From Lachnospiraceae bacterium (GTDB lineage: Bacteria; Bacillota; Clostridia; Lachnospirales; Lachnospiraceae), in contig CAJTBF010000013.1 of the NCBI GenBank assembly GCA_910574195.1, forward strand, positions 1-64,000: 64,000 nucleotides of DNA, in the 5' to 3' direction. The position numbers and the translations under genes are program-made. Shown here piece by piece: positions 15,371 through 23,346 of this stretch. Under the pieces are notes generated by a model. The model was given only the letters and a program-made list of their open reading frames with translations, made no database searches and was not told where the DNA came from. The number at the start of each line of letters is the position of its first letter. Positions within the stretch are counted from its first letter, which is position 1.

Positions 15371-16789
15371 ATGATGAAGAGTATACCGAAACTGATCCGG
15401 CGTTTTACCGCTATTTTACTATTGTCCCTGGTGCTTTTGTTTGCTTTGAATGTGTTGCTGCTGGCGACATATACGTTTAATCAGTTGCCCAATGCATATC
15501 CCTGGAAAACGGCGGAAGAGGTTGCAGTAGATCTATTTTCGAAGCAGCAGCCCTATAAATTATCCGAAAAAATAGCATTGGAATTGGAACAATCCGATGC
15601 ATGGGCAATTCTGATTGATTCTGCAACGATGCAGGTAGTTTGGCAGACAGAGAACCTTCCGGAAACAATTCCCCGGACCTATTCTATTTCTGATATTGCA
15701 GGACTGACGCGCGGCTATATAGACGGGTATCCGACGTTTACGGGAGAAGCAAAAGAGGGGCTTGTAGTACTGGGGTACCCGAAAGACCGCTTTTGGAAAC
15801 ATATATGGCCAAGCTGGGATTATCAGTTTATCGCCAGTTTGCCAAAAACGGCGCTTACTGTTTTTGGAATGAATCTGGTTTTGATTTTTTTGATTTATAT
15901 GATCGCCAACTCCCGGCTGCTGAAATCTGTAAAGCCAATTCTGGCAGGAATTCAGTCTCTGCCGGCAAACGAGCCGGTTTATGTACCGGAACGGGGCGTA
16001 TTGTCGGAGCTCGCGGTAAATATAAATAAAACTTCGGAGGTCCTGCAGACACAGAGCCGGCAGCTTCGCAAAAGAGAGAATGCCAGAGCAAACTGGATTG
16101 CGGGCGTATCGCATGATATCCGAACGCCCTTGTCCATGATTATGGGGTATGCGGGACAGCTAGAAGAAGAACCTTATTTGACGGAGGCAGATCGGAAAAA
16201 GGCGGCGGTAATTGTAAAGCAGAGTGAACGAATGAAAAATCTGATCAATGATCTGAATCTGGCGTCAAAGCTGGAGTACAACATGCAGCCTGTCCGTCTG
16301 AAAAGGGAAAATATGGTCGCAGTTGTCCGGCAGGTCATCGTAGATTTTATGAATATGGATCTGGATGACCGATATCCAATTATATGGGAAACAAAAGAGA
16401 CATGCACCTCCTGCATGATAAGAGTGGATAAAGAACTGATCAGGCGGGCAGTGGGCAATCTGATTTGGAATTGTATCAATCATAATGAGCAGGGATGTCA
16501 CATTTATGTTTGGGTTATGACGGAAAACGGGAAATGTGTGGTCATTGTCGCCGACAATGGTGCGGGCGCGACCGGGGAACAGATGGATCGCCTGAATCAT
16601 TCCCCGCATTATATGGTCTGTGATGAAAACACGACGGTACAGCGCCACGGTCTGGGGCTTCTGATTGTCCGGCAGATTATAGCGGCGCATAAGGGAGAGG
16701 TAGTGATCCGGCGCAGTGAAGAATACGGGGGATTTGAGGTGAGACTATCAGTTCCGATGGAGCCGCCGGTGAATCCGGCGGCAAATTAG
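15371..16789 (+). CDS. Sensor histidine kinase, module 2 (CprK-like)
   Basis: A 472-residue kinase with membrane helices at about 13-36 and 159-181, the phosphorylated His248 in GVSHDIRTPLSM, an N box VGNLIWNCINHN and a G1 box DNGAGATG. The sensor region shares RTYSISDIAGLTRGYIDGYP with the corresponding RQYSLQEVAVFSRWYLNGYP of the module 1 kinase, supporting duplication. GGAGGG precedes the start. It ends with a CCGCCGG/CCGGCGG hairpin overlapping its last codons. Confidence 0.9.
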   Translation: MMKSIPKLIRRFTAILLLSLVLLFALNVLLLATYTFNQLPNAYPWKTAEEVAVDLFSKQQPYKLSEKIALELEQSDAWAILIDSATMQVVWQTENLPETIPRTYSISDIAGLTRGYIDGYPTFTGEAKEGLVVLGYPKDRFWKHIWPSWDYQFIASLPKTALTVFGMNLVLIFLIYMIANSRLLKSVKPILAGIQSLPANEPVYVPERGVLSELAVNINKTSEVLQTQSRQLRKRENARANWIAGVSHDIRTPLSMIMGYAGQLEEEPYLTEADRKKAAVIVKQSERMKNLINDLNLASKLEYNMQPVRLKRENMVAVVRQVIVDFMNMDLDDRYPIIWETKETCTSCMIRVDKELIRRAVGNLIWNCINHNEQGCHIYVWVMTENGKCVVIVADNGAGATGEQMDRLNHSPHYMVCDENTTVQRHGLGLLIVRQIIAAHKGEVVIRRSEEYGGFEVRLSVPMEPPVNPAAN

Positions 16790-16867
16790 GTTCCGGAGCA
16801 TGTTTGAACATTGTTTTTTTGTATTTGGAAGAGAAAAGGGTATGAGTTTGAAAATCTTATTAAAAAC

Positions 16868-18118
16868 TCAGAAACGCCCTGGAAAAAAGAAACGAAGCAT
16901 TTCCCCGGTCCAGGAATGCGCGGAGGTTCCGAAAGCCAGATTGCATCCATGTCCCCCCTGCGGATACAGACGAAGCATATGCGGAATACCGGCTTGTTTC
17001 AATGCGTCCGTCATCCGGACGGCGTTGGAAAATGGAACGGAAGCGTCGTCTGTGCAGGCCCATAAAAATACAGGCGGGAAAGTTCGTGTAACCTGTTTTT
17101 CCAGAGAAAGTCTGCGCCGCAGCGATTCGTCTCCGCCGGTTAAGGCCTGAAAACTGCCCTCATGATATTCTTTTTCAAAAGAGATGACCGGATAGGCAAG
17201 ACAGAGTTTATCCGGCCGGATCTCTGCCGAAGAGCAGAACGCAGTATCGGACAAGTTGTTTTGCTTTTTATCCGCCTCTCCGCACACATTTTCATGGTCT
17301 GATTTTGCGGTAAGTTCTTCATATAGACAGCTTAAGGAGGCGCACAGGTGAGCGCCTGCGGAAAACCCCATGGCCATGATATTCTGCGGGTCAACACCAT
17401 AGTCGGAAGCGTGTTTTCTGACATAGCGGATTGCCAGCGCCAGATCTTCCTGAGGCGCCGGATAACGGTTCGGCGCTACCCGGTATTTCAGAACGAAGGC
17501 TACGTATCCATGGGCTTCCAGAAAACGCATCACCGGGTTCCCTTCCCCGCTGAAGCAGACACGCTCGTATCCGCCGCCCGGGCAGATCACCACAGCCGGG
17601 CGCAGGCGTGACGGCGTCTCCGAAAATACCTTATCGGACAGCGGAAGCTGTCCGTCTGCTCCGCAAGGGACATGCATTACGGGATGCCCGGATAGGTATG
17701 CTGTATCGGACACAAAACGTCCACCCGTGCGAAGTACCTCAGATACGGAACGCTTGGATGTGGAAGAGTGCATTTTTTCAAATTCCGGTGTCAGAAGGAA
17801 AACAGAGTTTTTTCCGCCCAGACGTTCTCTTTCCGGTGTCCAGTCTTTTTCCGGTTCCCAGAGCGCCACGCACCGCCGGCTTTTCTTTTCGGTAATATCC
17901 AGAACCGTCTGTACAGCGTCCAACAGTTGATTGGTGGCTTCAAAAAAGGGCGCGTCCCAGCGGCATTTTGCGAAACGTTCCACCTGTGCCAGCGGAAGGT
18001 CAAGGGAATCTTTCGGGAACATGGCCAGATTTTTCTCCGAGAAAAAGACGTTCAAATAAGGTTTCATTTCCGGATAGTCTAAAATATTACGAAGGGAATG
18101 GTAACGTGTAAATTCCAT
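16868..18118 (-). CDS. Alpha/beta hydrolase (esterase) interrupted in frame by repeat DNA
   Basis: A 416-residue cytosolic hydrolase. The oxyanion motif is CPGGGYE (179-185), the nucleophile Ser253 in GFSAG, an Asp in CTDDASVP and the His in GGHGCNLAF. This resembles acetyl-xylan-esterase/BD-FAE-like carboxylesterases, with an unusual ~110-residue N-terminal extension. Residues about 125-166 are encoded by two family A repeat units read on the minus strand (GRFVSDTAYLSGHPVMHVP and similar), just before the core fold. A third degenerate copy covers about residues 280-295 (NLSDTAFCSS). No stop codon is introduced. The LysR gene lies upstream on the same strand. Confidence 0.8.
   Translation of the reverse strand: MEFTRYHSLRNILDYPEMKPYLNVFFSEKNLAMFPKDSLDLPLAQVERFAKCRWDAPFFEATNQLLDAVQTVLDITEKKSRRCVALWEPEKDWTPERERLGGKNSVFLLTPEFEKMHSSTSKRSVSEVLRTGGRFVSDTAYLSGHPVMHVPCGADGQLPLSDKVFSETPSRLRPAVVICPGGGYERVCFSGEGNPVMRFLEAHGYVAFVLKYRVAPNRYPAPQEDLALAIRYVRKHASDYGVDPQNIMAMGFSAGAHLCASLSCLYEELTAKSDHENVCGEADKKQNNLSDTAFCSSAEIRPDKLCLAYPVISFEKEYHEGSFQALTGGDESLRRRLSLEKQVTRTFPPVFLWACTDDASVPFSNAVRMTDALKQAGIPHMLRLYPQGGHGCNLAFGTSAHSWTGEMLRFFFPGRF
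17243..17290 (+). repeat. Possible degenerate family A repeat inside a coding gene
   Basis: GTATCGGACAAGTTGTTTTG followed by a GTCC-like TATCCGCC and CTCCGCACACATTT follows the family A order (TATCGGAC, hairpin, TCCGCCTGTGCG, ACAT), but with weaker identity. It lies in the esterase gene. Confidence 0.35.
17616..17745 (+). repeat. Family A repeat, two units inside the esterase gene
   Basis: Unit one: ATACCTTATCGGACAGC, a perfect 8-bp hairpin CGGACAGC/GCTGTCCG with GGAA loop, GTCTGCTCCGCAAGG, then TTACGGGATGCCCG. Unit two: GGTATGCTGTATCGGACAC, ACGTCCACCCGTGCGAAGTA, CTCAGATACGG. Both lie antisense to the esterase reading frame and are translated through. Confidence 0.75.
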
Positions 18119-18191
18119 AGGTCAATTTCCTCATTTCTGATCCTCACCTGTATTGCCGGATCTTTTGTAGTCTTTGTTTCTTATCGTAATC

Positions 18192-19076
18192 TCACTGCGC
18201 AAGAAGATATCGCAGAATAAAATCCCGGAAGTTCACGACGGCAGGAGTCAGATAAATCTGCCGGTTATTTACCATATAGATGTTTCCCTCCCAGATCGGA
18301 TGTATGATCGGGAGTATTTTTATGTTTAGTTTCAAAAGCATTTCCCGATAAGGTGTGACGGCGATGCCAAACCCATGGGAGACAAGTCCGAAAATCACCT
18401 GCTCTTCATCGGTCTCATATGCAATTTTTGGCATCTGTCCGATCTCCTGAAACAGGTCGTCAATGACAGGGCGTAATCCGGTCTGATTGTCAAAGAAGAT
18501 ATAGGGATATTCCAGGGTTTCTTCCAGACGAATCTGGCTTTTGGATGCCAGGGGATGGCCTTCCTGTACGATCAGAACAAGATCCTGCCGGTCAATGGGA
18601 ACGCAGGAAAAATCTTCCGATTCCACAGGTCTGGCGCAGAAAACCAGATCGTATCTCTGCTGTTTCAGCCCTTCCAGAAGTTCCGGGGTTCGATTGGCGG
18701 AAAAGGTAAATTCGATTTTCTGTTCCGGTGTTCCCTTTAGGAAACGGGAAGCAAGATCCGGGATAAACTGTACGCCAAGCTGAGGGAGGAAACCAAGACG
18801 GATCAATCCTTCCCCTCGTGCATGACGCTGCATATCTTCAATTCCATTATCCAGAATTGTGAGGGAACGTTTTACACATTGCAGGAAATCCTGTCCATAG
18901 CCTGTGAGACGGGTGCCGCGTCCGATCTTTTCGAATAACTGGATTCCCAGTTCTTCCTCCAACTGCGCGATGGCATGACTCAGGCTTGGCTGCGAAATAT
19001 TCAGATGCTGTGCGGCCTTTGTATAGTGTTGTTCCTGTGCAAGTTCCTTGAAATATCGTAGCTGATATAAATTCAT
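18192..19076 (-). CDS. LysR-family transcriptional regulator
   Basis: A 294-residue regulator with the N-terminal helix-turn-helix MNLYQLRYFKELAQEQHYTK, AAQHLNISQPSLSHAIAQLE (recognition helix) and a substrate-binding domain from about residue 90. The FTFSANRTPELLEGLKQQRY and LVSHGFGIAVTP segments are typical of the GltC/CynR-like branch. It lies 74 bp upstream of the esterase on the same strand; 271 bp upstream on the other side is the YczE-like gene, divergently oriented, which is the more usual target geometry. Effector unknown. Confidence 0.88.
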   Translation of the reverse strand: MNLYQLRYFKELAQEQHYTKAAQHLNISQPSLSHAIAQLEEELGIQLFEKIGRGTRLTGYGQDFLQCVKRSLTILDNGIEDMQRHARGEGLIRLGFLPQLGVQFIPDLASRFLKGTPEQKIEFTFSANRTPELLEGLKQQRYDLVFCARPVESEDFSCVPIDRQDLVLIVQEGHPLASKSQIRLEETLEYPYIFFDNQTGLRPVIDDLFQEIGQMPKIAYETDEEQVIFGLVSHGFGIAVTPYREMLLKLNIKILPIIHPIWEGNIYMVNNRQIYLTPAVVNFRDFILRYLLAQ

Positions 19077-19347
19077 CTCAGAGTCCCTCCGGATAGATTC
19101 TCAATTTGATTATACATCAAATCATAGATAAAATCTATGATTAAATAGAAATTATTCATTTGTTTTATGTGTTTGGATGTGGTAATTTAGTAGATGTCAA
19201 ATAACACAGACTTGTTTTTAACATATTAGTTACATCCAGGATTGGAGACGTGCATCCGGCACAGTTAGCGAGTGCAGAATTCAATGTTAATTATGCTGTA
19301 CTGGCTTTATGAAAATGATAGAAAACAGATTTTATAGGGGGACAGAG

Positions 19348-20043
19348 ATGAATACAAATAAAACAATTCTCAGAGGGGAACTGATTCTTCCTCTGGTGGT
19401 ACTGATGAATAGTTTCGGCGTGGTGCTGATGCTGTATTCCGGAACCGGGATTTCGGCAATTTCCAGTATGACATATGCGTTAAGCGAAGTGTTGCCGGCG
19501 TTTTCACTGGGAACATGGACTTATATTTTTCAGAGTTTTCTGATTCTTAGCTTGATGGTACTGAGAAAAAAATTTGTACCGCAGTATTTTTTCAGTTTTG
19601 GTGTGGGGTTTGCATTTGGATTTATGGTAGATGTATATAAAGAATGGATGCAGATGTTGCCGACGGCTGTACCGTTCCGTATATTTTATTTTTTCATGAG
19701 TTATTTGATCATCAGTGTAGGCGTTGCGTTGTCGAATCGCTGTAAGATGCCGTTGATTCCTACGGATCTTTTTCCAAGGGAGTTGGCGGAGATTACCGGC
19801 GTTGCATTTTCCCGTATTAAAGTATCTTTTGATCTGATTTGTGTTGTGACGACTGCCGGATTAACAATCGCCTTTCTTGGCGGGATCAGCGGACTCGGTA
19901 TTGGAACTCTGCTGAGTGCGCTTACAATGGGGAAAGCAATTGGAGTGATCGGAACATGGATGGATCGGCATATAGTATTTGTGACGCATCAGATGAGGCA
20001 TCATACCGGGCACCGTTCCGGGCGGAGACTGCGTCTGGCATAA
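19348..20043 (+). CDS. YczE/YitT-like integral membrane protein
   Basis: A 231-residue protein with five to six membrane helices, starting MNTNKTILRGELILPLVVLM. The first segment LVVLMNSFGVVLMLYSGTGIS and the FGFMVDVYKEWMQMLP motif are those of the YczE family of uncharacterised transporters. The start at 19348 follows GGGGGACAG and is preferred to the ATG at 19309. It is divergent from the LysR gene and may be its target. The stop is followed directly by a family A repeat. Confidence 0.75.
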   Translation: MNTNKTILRGELILPLVVLMNSFGVVLMLYSGTGISAISSMTYALSEVLPAFSLGTWTYIFQSFLILSLMVLRKKFVPQYFFSFGVGFAFGFMVDVYKEWMQMLPTAVPFRIFYFFMSYLIISVGVALSNRCKMPLIPTDLFPRELAEITGVAFSRIKVSFDLICVVTTAGLTIAFLGGISGLGIGTLLSALTMGKAIGVIGTWMDRHIVFVTHQMRHHTGHRSGRRLRLA

Positions 20044-20048
20044 AGAAA

Positions 20049-20115
20049 TGATACCTTATCGGACACAAGGTGTCTGCCTGTGCGAAGAACCTTAGATACG
20101 GGATGACCCGAAGGA
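20049..20115 (+). repeat. Family A repeat, intergenic
   Basis: ATACCTTATCGGACACAAGG with hairpin CGGACAC-AAG-GTGTCTG (one G-T pair), CTGCCTGTGCGAAGAACC, TTAGATACGGGATGACCCG. It begins 5 bp after the YczE-like stop codon and is one of the best-preserved copies. Confidence 0.75.
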
Positions 20116-20125
20116 TATGGTATAT

Positions 20126-20165
20126 AAAACGGCGGCTGTGCAAAAAATGCACAGCCGTTGTTTTT
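20126..20165. terminator. Bidirectional intrinsic terminator
   Basis: Stem CGGCTGTGCA (20133-20142) with TGCACAGCCG (20148-20157) and an A-rich loop. T-rich tails follow on both strands (plus: 20158-20165; minus: AAAA at 20126-20129). It serves the convergent YczE-like and adenosyltransferase genes. Confidence 0.8.
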
Positions 20166-20727
20166 AATGAAATCTTTTCATAATACGTTGAATCGTATCC
20201 TGTCGGATGCCTTCTTCTTTTTGAGAAGAAGCAAGATAATCAGAATAGCGTGCCAGAACGTAAAGATAATCTGACAAACGGTTTAGATATTGCAGAGATC
20301 TTGCATCAGCGCCGTAGTTCTGCGCTACCTTTCGAAGGCGGCGTTCTGCACGTCTTGCAACGGCGCGGGCGATATCCAATCGTGCAGATTGTTCACATCC
20401 GCCATACAGGACGAATTCTTTCGCACGGGGAAATTTCTTTTCCAGTTGGTCAATACTTTCTTCCAGCGCCAGAATCTCTTCTTTGGCAAAACGATATTGT
20501 GGATTACGTGGATCCGCAATACTGCTCATCATCTGCAATAATTCTTTTTGTCTTTTGGAAAGTGCGTCATGAAGCGGCTGATTAGCAGTTACTTTTGCCA
20601 GTCCGATGACGCTGTTTAACTCATCAAGTGTGCCCACCAGTTCAATACGATCATCTGATTTGGACACACTAATTCCATCTACGAGCGAAGTCTTCCCCCC
20701 ATCGCCTCGTCGTGTGTAAATACTCAT
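20164..20727 (-). CDS. Cob(I)alamin adenosyltransferase, PduO type
   Basis: A 187-residue trimeric enzyme that transfers the adenosyl group of ATP to cob(I)alamin. Motifs of the PduO/CobO2 family are present: TRRGDGGKTSLVDG (5-18, ATP binding), GTLDELNSVIGLA, FVLYGGCEQSARLDIARAVARRAER (ATP/cobalamin site, start near 105) and LQYLNRLSDYLYVLARY. The residues expected for catalysis (Arg in ARAVARRAER, the RLSDYL segment) are present. The gene is monocistronic; no cobalamin riboswitch was found in its 250-bp leader, which instead has a tiny open frame. Confidence 0.9.
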   Translation of the reverse strand: MSIYTRRGDGGKTSLVDGISVSKSDDRIELVGTLDELNSVIGLAKVTANQPLHDALSKRQKELLQMMSSIADPRNPQYRFAKEEILALEESIDQLEKKFPRAKEFVLYGGCEQSARLDIARAVARRAERRLRKVAQNYGADARSLQYLNRLSDYLYVLARYSDYLASSQKEEGIRQDTIQRIMKRFH

Positions 20728-20823
20728 AGTAATGTCCTCTTAGGTTCTTCAAAGTCGGTTTTGTAAAAATTCTGCCAGTACCGATTATTTGAACGCTTCA
20801 TGATCAGCGTATACTTTTTGTAG

Positions 20824-20874
20824 TTATGTTGTCTGCAATGTTTTTACCCGGCGCCTTTTTTCAACTTGCTGCAT
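20824..20874 (-). CDS. Candidate 16-residue leader peptide
   Basis: An ATG preceded by a strong GGGAGGTGAT ribosome-binding site opens a short frame, MQQVEKRRRVKTLQTT, ending 96 bp before the adenosyltransferase start. A TATAAT-like box lies upstream at about 20949-20954. The very strong initiation site for so short a frame suggests either a translated leader or the remains of a gene. The basic EKRRRVK run is notable. No function can be assigned. Confidence 0.35.
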   Translation of the reverse strand: MQQVEKRRRVKTLQTT

Positions 20875-21090
20875 CGGTAATCACCTCCCTGTATTGACGT
20901 TTGCCCCCCTGTGTGGAACCTGCCAGGTTTTCGGTTTACACTGCTTTTATTATACTACTGTCTGTGGGAAATAGCAAGATAACCGCCAGGGAAAAGTGAT
21001 GCCGGAAGCGGTTGTTTTTTTAAAAAGGGACTGCTATAATAAAGAATACATTTTACAAAGTGGATTATCGCTGTGCCGGGTTTTAGATCC

Positions 21091-21122
21091 ATGCGGGTAA
21101 GCGGACGGCATCGTTACCCGGT
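21091..21122 (+). promoter_or_regulatory. Hairpin in the leader of the LUD-domain gene
   Basis: CGGGTAA and TTACCCG pair around a 14-base loop, 27 bp before the start codon. A TATAAT-like box lies about 60 bp further upstream (21033-21038). No T tract follows, so it is not a classic terminator. Function unknown. Confidence 0.35.
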
Positions 21123-21148
21123 TAAGATATCGAAAAAGGAGAAAAACT

Positions 21149-21784
21149 ATGGATGTAAGAGGAATGAGAAACGATGTATTGGGACCTCGTATTGTAAAAG
21201 CATTGGAATCCCGTAATATGGAAGCATATTATGTAAAGACAAAAGAAGAAGCACTGAAAAAGGCGCTGGAACTGATTCCGGAAGGGAGTTCTGTCAGTTG
21301 GGGCGGCAGTATGTCAGCGGAAGAAATCGGACTTTTGGATGTAATACGAAGTGGGAATTACGAAGCATTGGACCGGGATGTAAAGGAAACACGTGCAGAG
21401 AAGCAGGAAGTGATGCATCAGGCATTCCAGTGTGATTTTTTTGTGGGCAGTACCAATGCATTGAGTGAAGATGGAATTCTGGTGAATATAGACGGAAATG
21501 CCAACCGGGTTGCCGCCTATGCTTATGGACCGGAAAATGTACTTCTGATTGTGGGAATGAATAAAGTGGTAAAGACACCGGCTGATGCAATGAATCGGGC
21601 AAGGAATGAGGCGTCCCCGATCAACGCACAGAGATTTGGTATTGCAACGCCTTGTGTCAGCAATGGCATGTGTGCGGATTGTAAATCGCCGGATTGTATT
21701 TGTTGTCAGATTCTGATTACCAGATATTCCAAATCCCCCAGGCGTATAAAAGTGATTTTGGTAGATGAAAATTTGGGATTTTAA
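21149..21784 (+). CDS. LUD-domain protein (LutC-like)
   Basis: A 211-residue protein of the lactate-utilisation (LUD, formerly DUF162) family. SSVSWGGSMSAEEIGLLDVI and the later FFVGSTNALSEDGILVNIDG, NRVAAYAYGPENVLLIVGMNKV are the family core. The C-terminus has four to five cysteines (CVSNGMCADCKSPDCICCQI), as in the stand-alone anaerobe form, which could bind an iron-sulfur cluster. lutA/lutB are not nearby, so the role is uncertain. AAAGGAG precedes the start; the sortase gene follows 14 bp later and may be co-transcribed. Confidence 0.8.
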   Translation: MDVRGMRNDVLGPRIVKALESRNMEAYYVKTKEEALKKALELIPEGSSVSWGGSMSAEEIGLLDVIRSGNYEALDRDVKETRAEKQEVMHQAFQCDFFVGSTNALSEDGILVNIDGNANRVAAYAYGPENVLLIVGMNKVVKTPADAMNRARNEASPINAQRFGIATPCVSNGMCADCKSPDCICCQILITRYSKSPRRIKVILVDENLGF

Positions 21785-21798
21785 GAGGAGCGTGACAG

Positions 21799-22593
21799 AT
21801 GAGCGCAGATACAAAGAGAAAAAAGCGTAGAAAAAAAAGAGGGGAGAAAAATACGGGAATTGTTTCTACCGTGCTCCTGATTGCAGCGGCATGTGTGTTC
21901 ATTTTTTCTGTTTATCAATTAGTGAAGATGATCATTCCTTATTATTCCGGTGGTCAGGAATATGATAAAATACGGGATATGGCGATTGTTTCTGAAGAAG
22001 AGGGGAATGGTGAAGAATCCGGATTCCGGGTAGATTTTGAGGCATTACTGGCAGAGAATCCGGATACGGTTGCCTGGATCCGGTTGGAGGAACCTTCGGT
22101 GATCAGTTATCCGGTTGTGAAAAGTAAGGATAACAATGAATACCTGACCAGGACATTTTCAGCAAATGATAATAAGCTGGGCGCGATTTTTATGGATATG
22201 CGGAATAATCCTTCTTTTACGGACAGAAACACGTTTATTTACGGGCATAATCTGAAAGTCGGCGGGGAGATGTTCTCCCAGTTGAACGCATATGCGGATG
22301 AAGCTTTCTGTAAACAGCACCCCTATTTTTATATCTATACACCGGACGGGAAAACAAGAAAATATCAAGTGTTTTCTGCCGGTGTTGTGAGAGCGGATGC
22401 CAACAATTATAAAATGACTTATCGGAGTGAAGACGAGTTTTTGAAATATCAGGATCTGTGCAGAAGTTCGTCTAATTATCCGGTCGATGTGGAACTAAGT
22501 GAAAGTTCAAAGATTGTAAGTCTTTCGACCTGTACCAATGTCAACGATAATGAGCGTTTTTTGCTTCAGGGAGTGATGGTGGAGAGTGAATAA
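21799..22593 (+). CDS. srtB: Class B sortase
   Basis: A 264-residue membrane-anchored transpeptidase. A very basic N-terminus (KRKKRRKKRGEK) is followed by one membrane helix (about 21-45). The extracellular catalytic domain has His150 in FIYGHNL, Cys245 in SLSTCTN and Arg253 in NERFLLQG, the class B triad. It would cleave an NPxTx-like motif and attach proteins to peptidoglycan. No substrate gene is adjacent. Start follows GAGGAGCGTG. Confidence 0.9.
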   Translation: MSADTKRKKRRKKRGEKNTGIVSTVLLIAAACVFIFSVYQLVKMIIPYYSGGQEYDKIRDMAIVSEEEGNGEESGFRVDFEALLAENPDTVAWIRLEEPSVISYPVVKSKDNNEYLTRTFSANDNKLGAIFMDMRNNPSFTDRNTFIYGHNLKVGGEMFSQLNAYADEAFCKQHPYFYIYTPDGKTRKYQVFSAGVVRADANNYKMTYRSEDEFLKYQDLCRSSSNYPVDVELSESSKIVSLSTCTNVNDNERFLLQGVMVESE

Positions 22594-22614
22594 TAATTGT
22601 GACTATATTGTTGC

Positions 22615-22677
22615 TGGCAGTCAACTCAGCTCAGGACTTTGCGTTTGCTGCAAAGTCCGTAAGAACACATAACAGTT
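22615..22677 (-). repeat. Family C hairpin repeat, copy 1
   Basis: The core CAGGACTTTGC/GCAAAGTCCG forms a 9-bp hairpin followed by TAAGAACACATAACAGTT. A second copy in the opposite orientation lies at 38151-38211 with nearly the same sequence, including the flanking words. The region between the sortase and DUF951 genes consists mainly of this repeat. Confidence 0.75.
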
Positions 22678-22726
22678 ACTATAATTAAAATATTGGCGGC
22701 GGCAGGCGGCCAGTGGAGGTGAAGAG

Positions 22727-22915
22727 ATGGCGGATCGTTTTGCGGTAGGGGATGTGATCCGTATGAAAAAACCGCATCCCTGCGGCAGTTCGGAGTGGGA
22801 AGTACTTCGCACAGGAGCAGACTTCCGTCTGAAATGTCTGGGATGCGGACATCAGGTGATGGTTTCCCGGAAACTGGTGGAAAAAAATACAAGAGAAATT
22901 CGGAAAAAGGCTTGA
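22727..22915 (+). CDS. DUF951 domain protein
   Basis: A 62-residue protein matching DUF951: FAVGDVIRMKKPHPCGSSEW, then RTGADFRLKCLGCGH (a CxGC pair with an earlier Cys, possibly zinc-binding) and MVSRKLVEK. The family occurs in nearly all Bacillota next to rpsF, as here; function unknown. GGAGGTG precedes the start at seven bases. The rpsF promoter overlaps its stop codon. Confidence 0.88.
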   Translation: MADRFAVGDVIRMKKPHPCGSSEWEVLRTGADFRLKCLGCGHQVMVSRKLVEKNTREIRKKA

Positions 22916-22940
22916 AACAAAAAGGAAGCTGTGCTATGAT
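22912..22940 (+). promoter_or_regulatory. Promoter of the rpsF-ssb-rpsR operon
   Basis: TTGAAA (22912-22917), a 17-bp spacer and TATGAT (22935-22940). Transcription would start near 22947, about 98 bp before rpsF. Confidence 0.6.
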
Positions 22941-22946
22941 TAATAC

Positions 22947-23044
22947 TCGTGACATACCGGTTGGATTTTAAATTTAACAAAAAGATATTCCTTGTTCCCG
23001 GGCGGAAGAATCGGGGGCCAGAGACCAGAAGGAGGTGCAGGAAC
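22947..23044 (+). promoter_or_regulatory. rpsF leader, possible S6:S18 autoregulatory RNA
   Basis: The ~98-nt leader holds an ACCGG word near the start and a TCCCGGGCGGAAG...CGGGGGCC region before the ribosome-binding site. Bacillota rpsF leaders often contain a structure bound by the S6:S18 complex that represses the operon. The call relies on location and a GC-rich pairing region; the consensus was not checked. Confidence 0.35.
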
Positions 23045-23332
23045 ATGAATAAGTATGAGTTAGCTGTTGTTATCAGCGCAAAGCTCGAAGAGGAAGCGAG
23101 AGCAGAAGTACTGGAAAAAGTGAAAGCATTGATCACACGTTTTGGCGGTAATGTGACCGACGTGGATGAATGGGGTAAGCGAAGATTTGCTTACGAGATT
23201 CAAAAGATGAAAGAAGGCTTCTATTACTTCGTACACTTCGAGTCTGACAGCACTGTTCCAGGTGAAGTGGAACAGCGTATCCGTATTATGGATGATGTGC
23301 TCAGATATTTGTGCGTGAGACAGGACGCGTAG
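23045..23332 (+). CDS. rpsF: 30S ribosomal protein S6
   Basis: A 95-residue ribosomal protein. MNKYELAVVISAKLEEEARA, VTDVDEWGKRRFAYEIQKM and GFYYFVHFES are the conserved strands of S6, which binds S18 on the platform of the small subunit. GGAGGTG at 23032-23038 fixes the start. First gene of the operon, 14 bp before ssb. Confidence 0.97.
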   Translation: MNKYELAVVISAKLEEEARAEVLEKVKALITRFGGNVTDVDEWGKRRFAYEIQKMKEGFYYFVHFESDSTVPGEVEQRIRIMDDVLRYLCVRQDA

Positions 23333-23346
23333 AGAAAGAGGTATAT

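Noticed and set aside
20728-20960. Cobalamin riboswitch upstream of the adenosyltransferase
   Set aside because: No B12-box-like sequence was seen in the leader.
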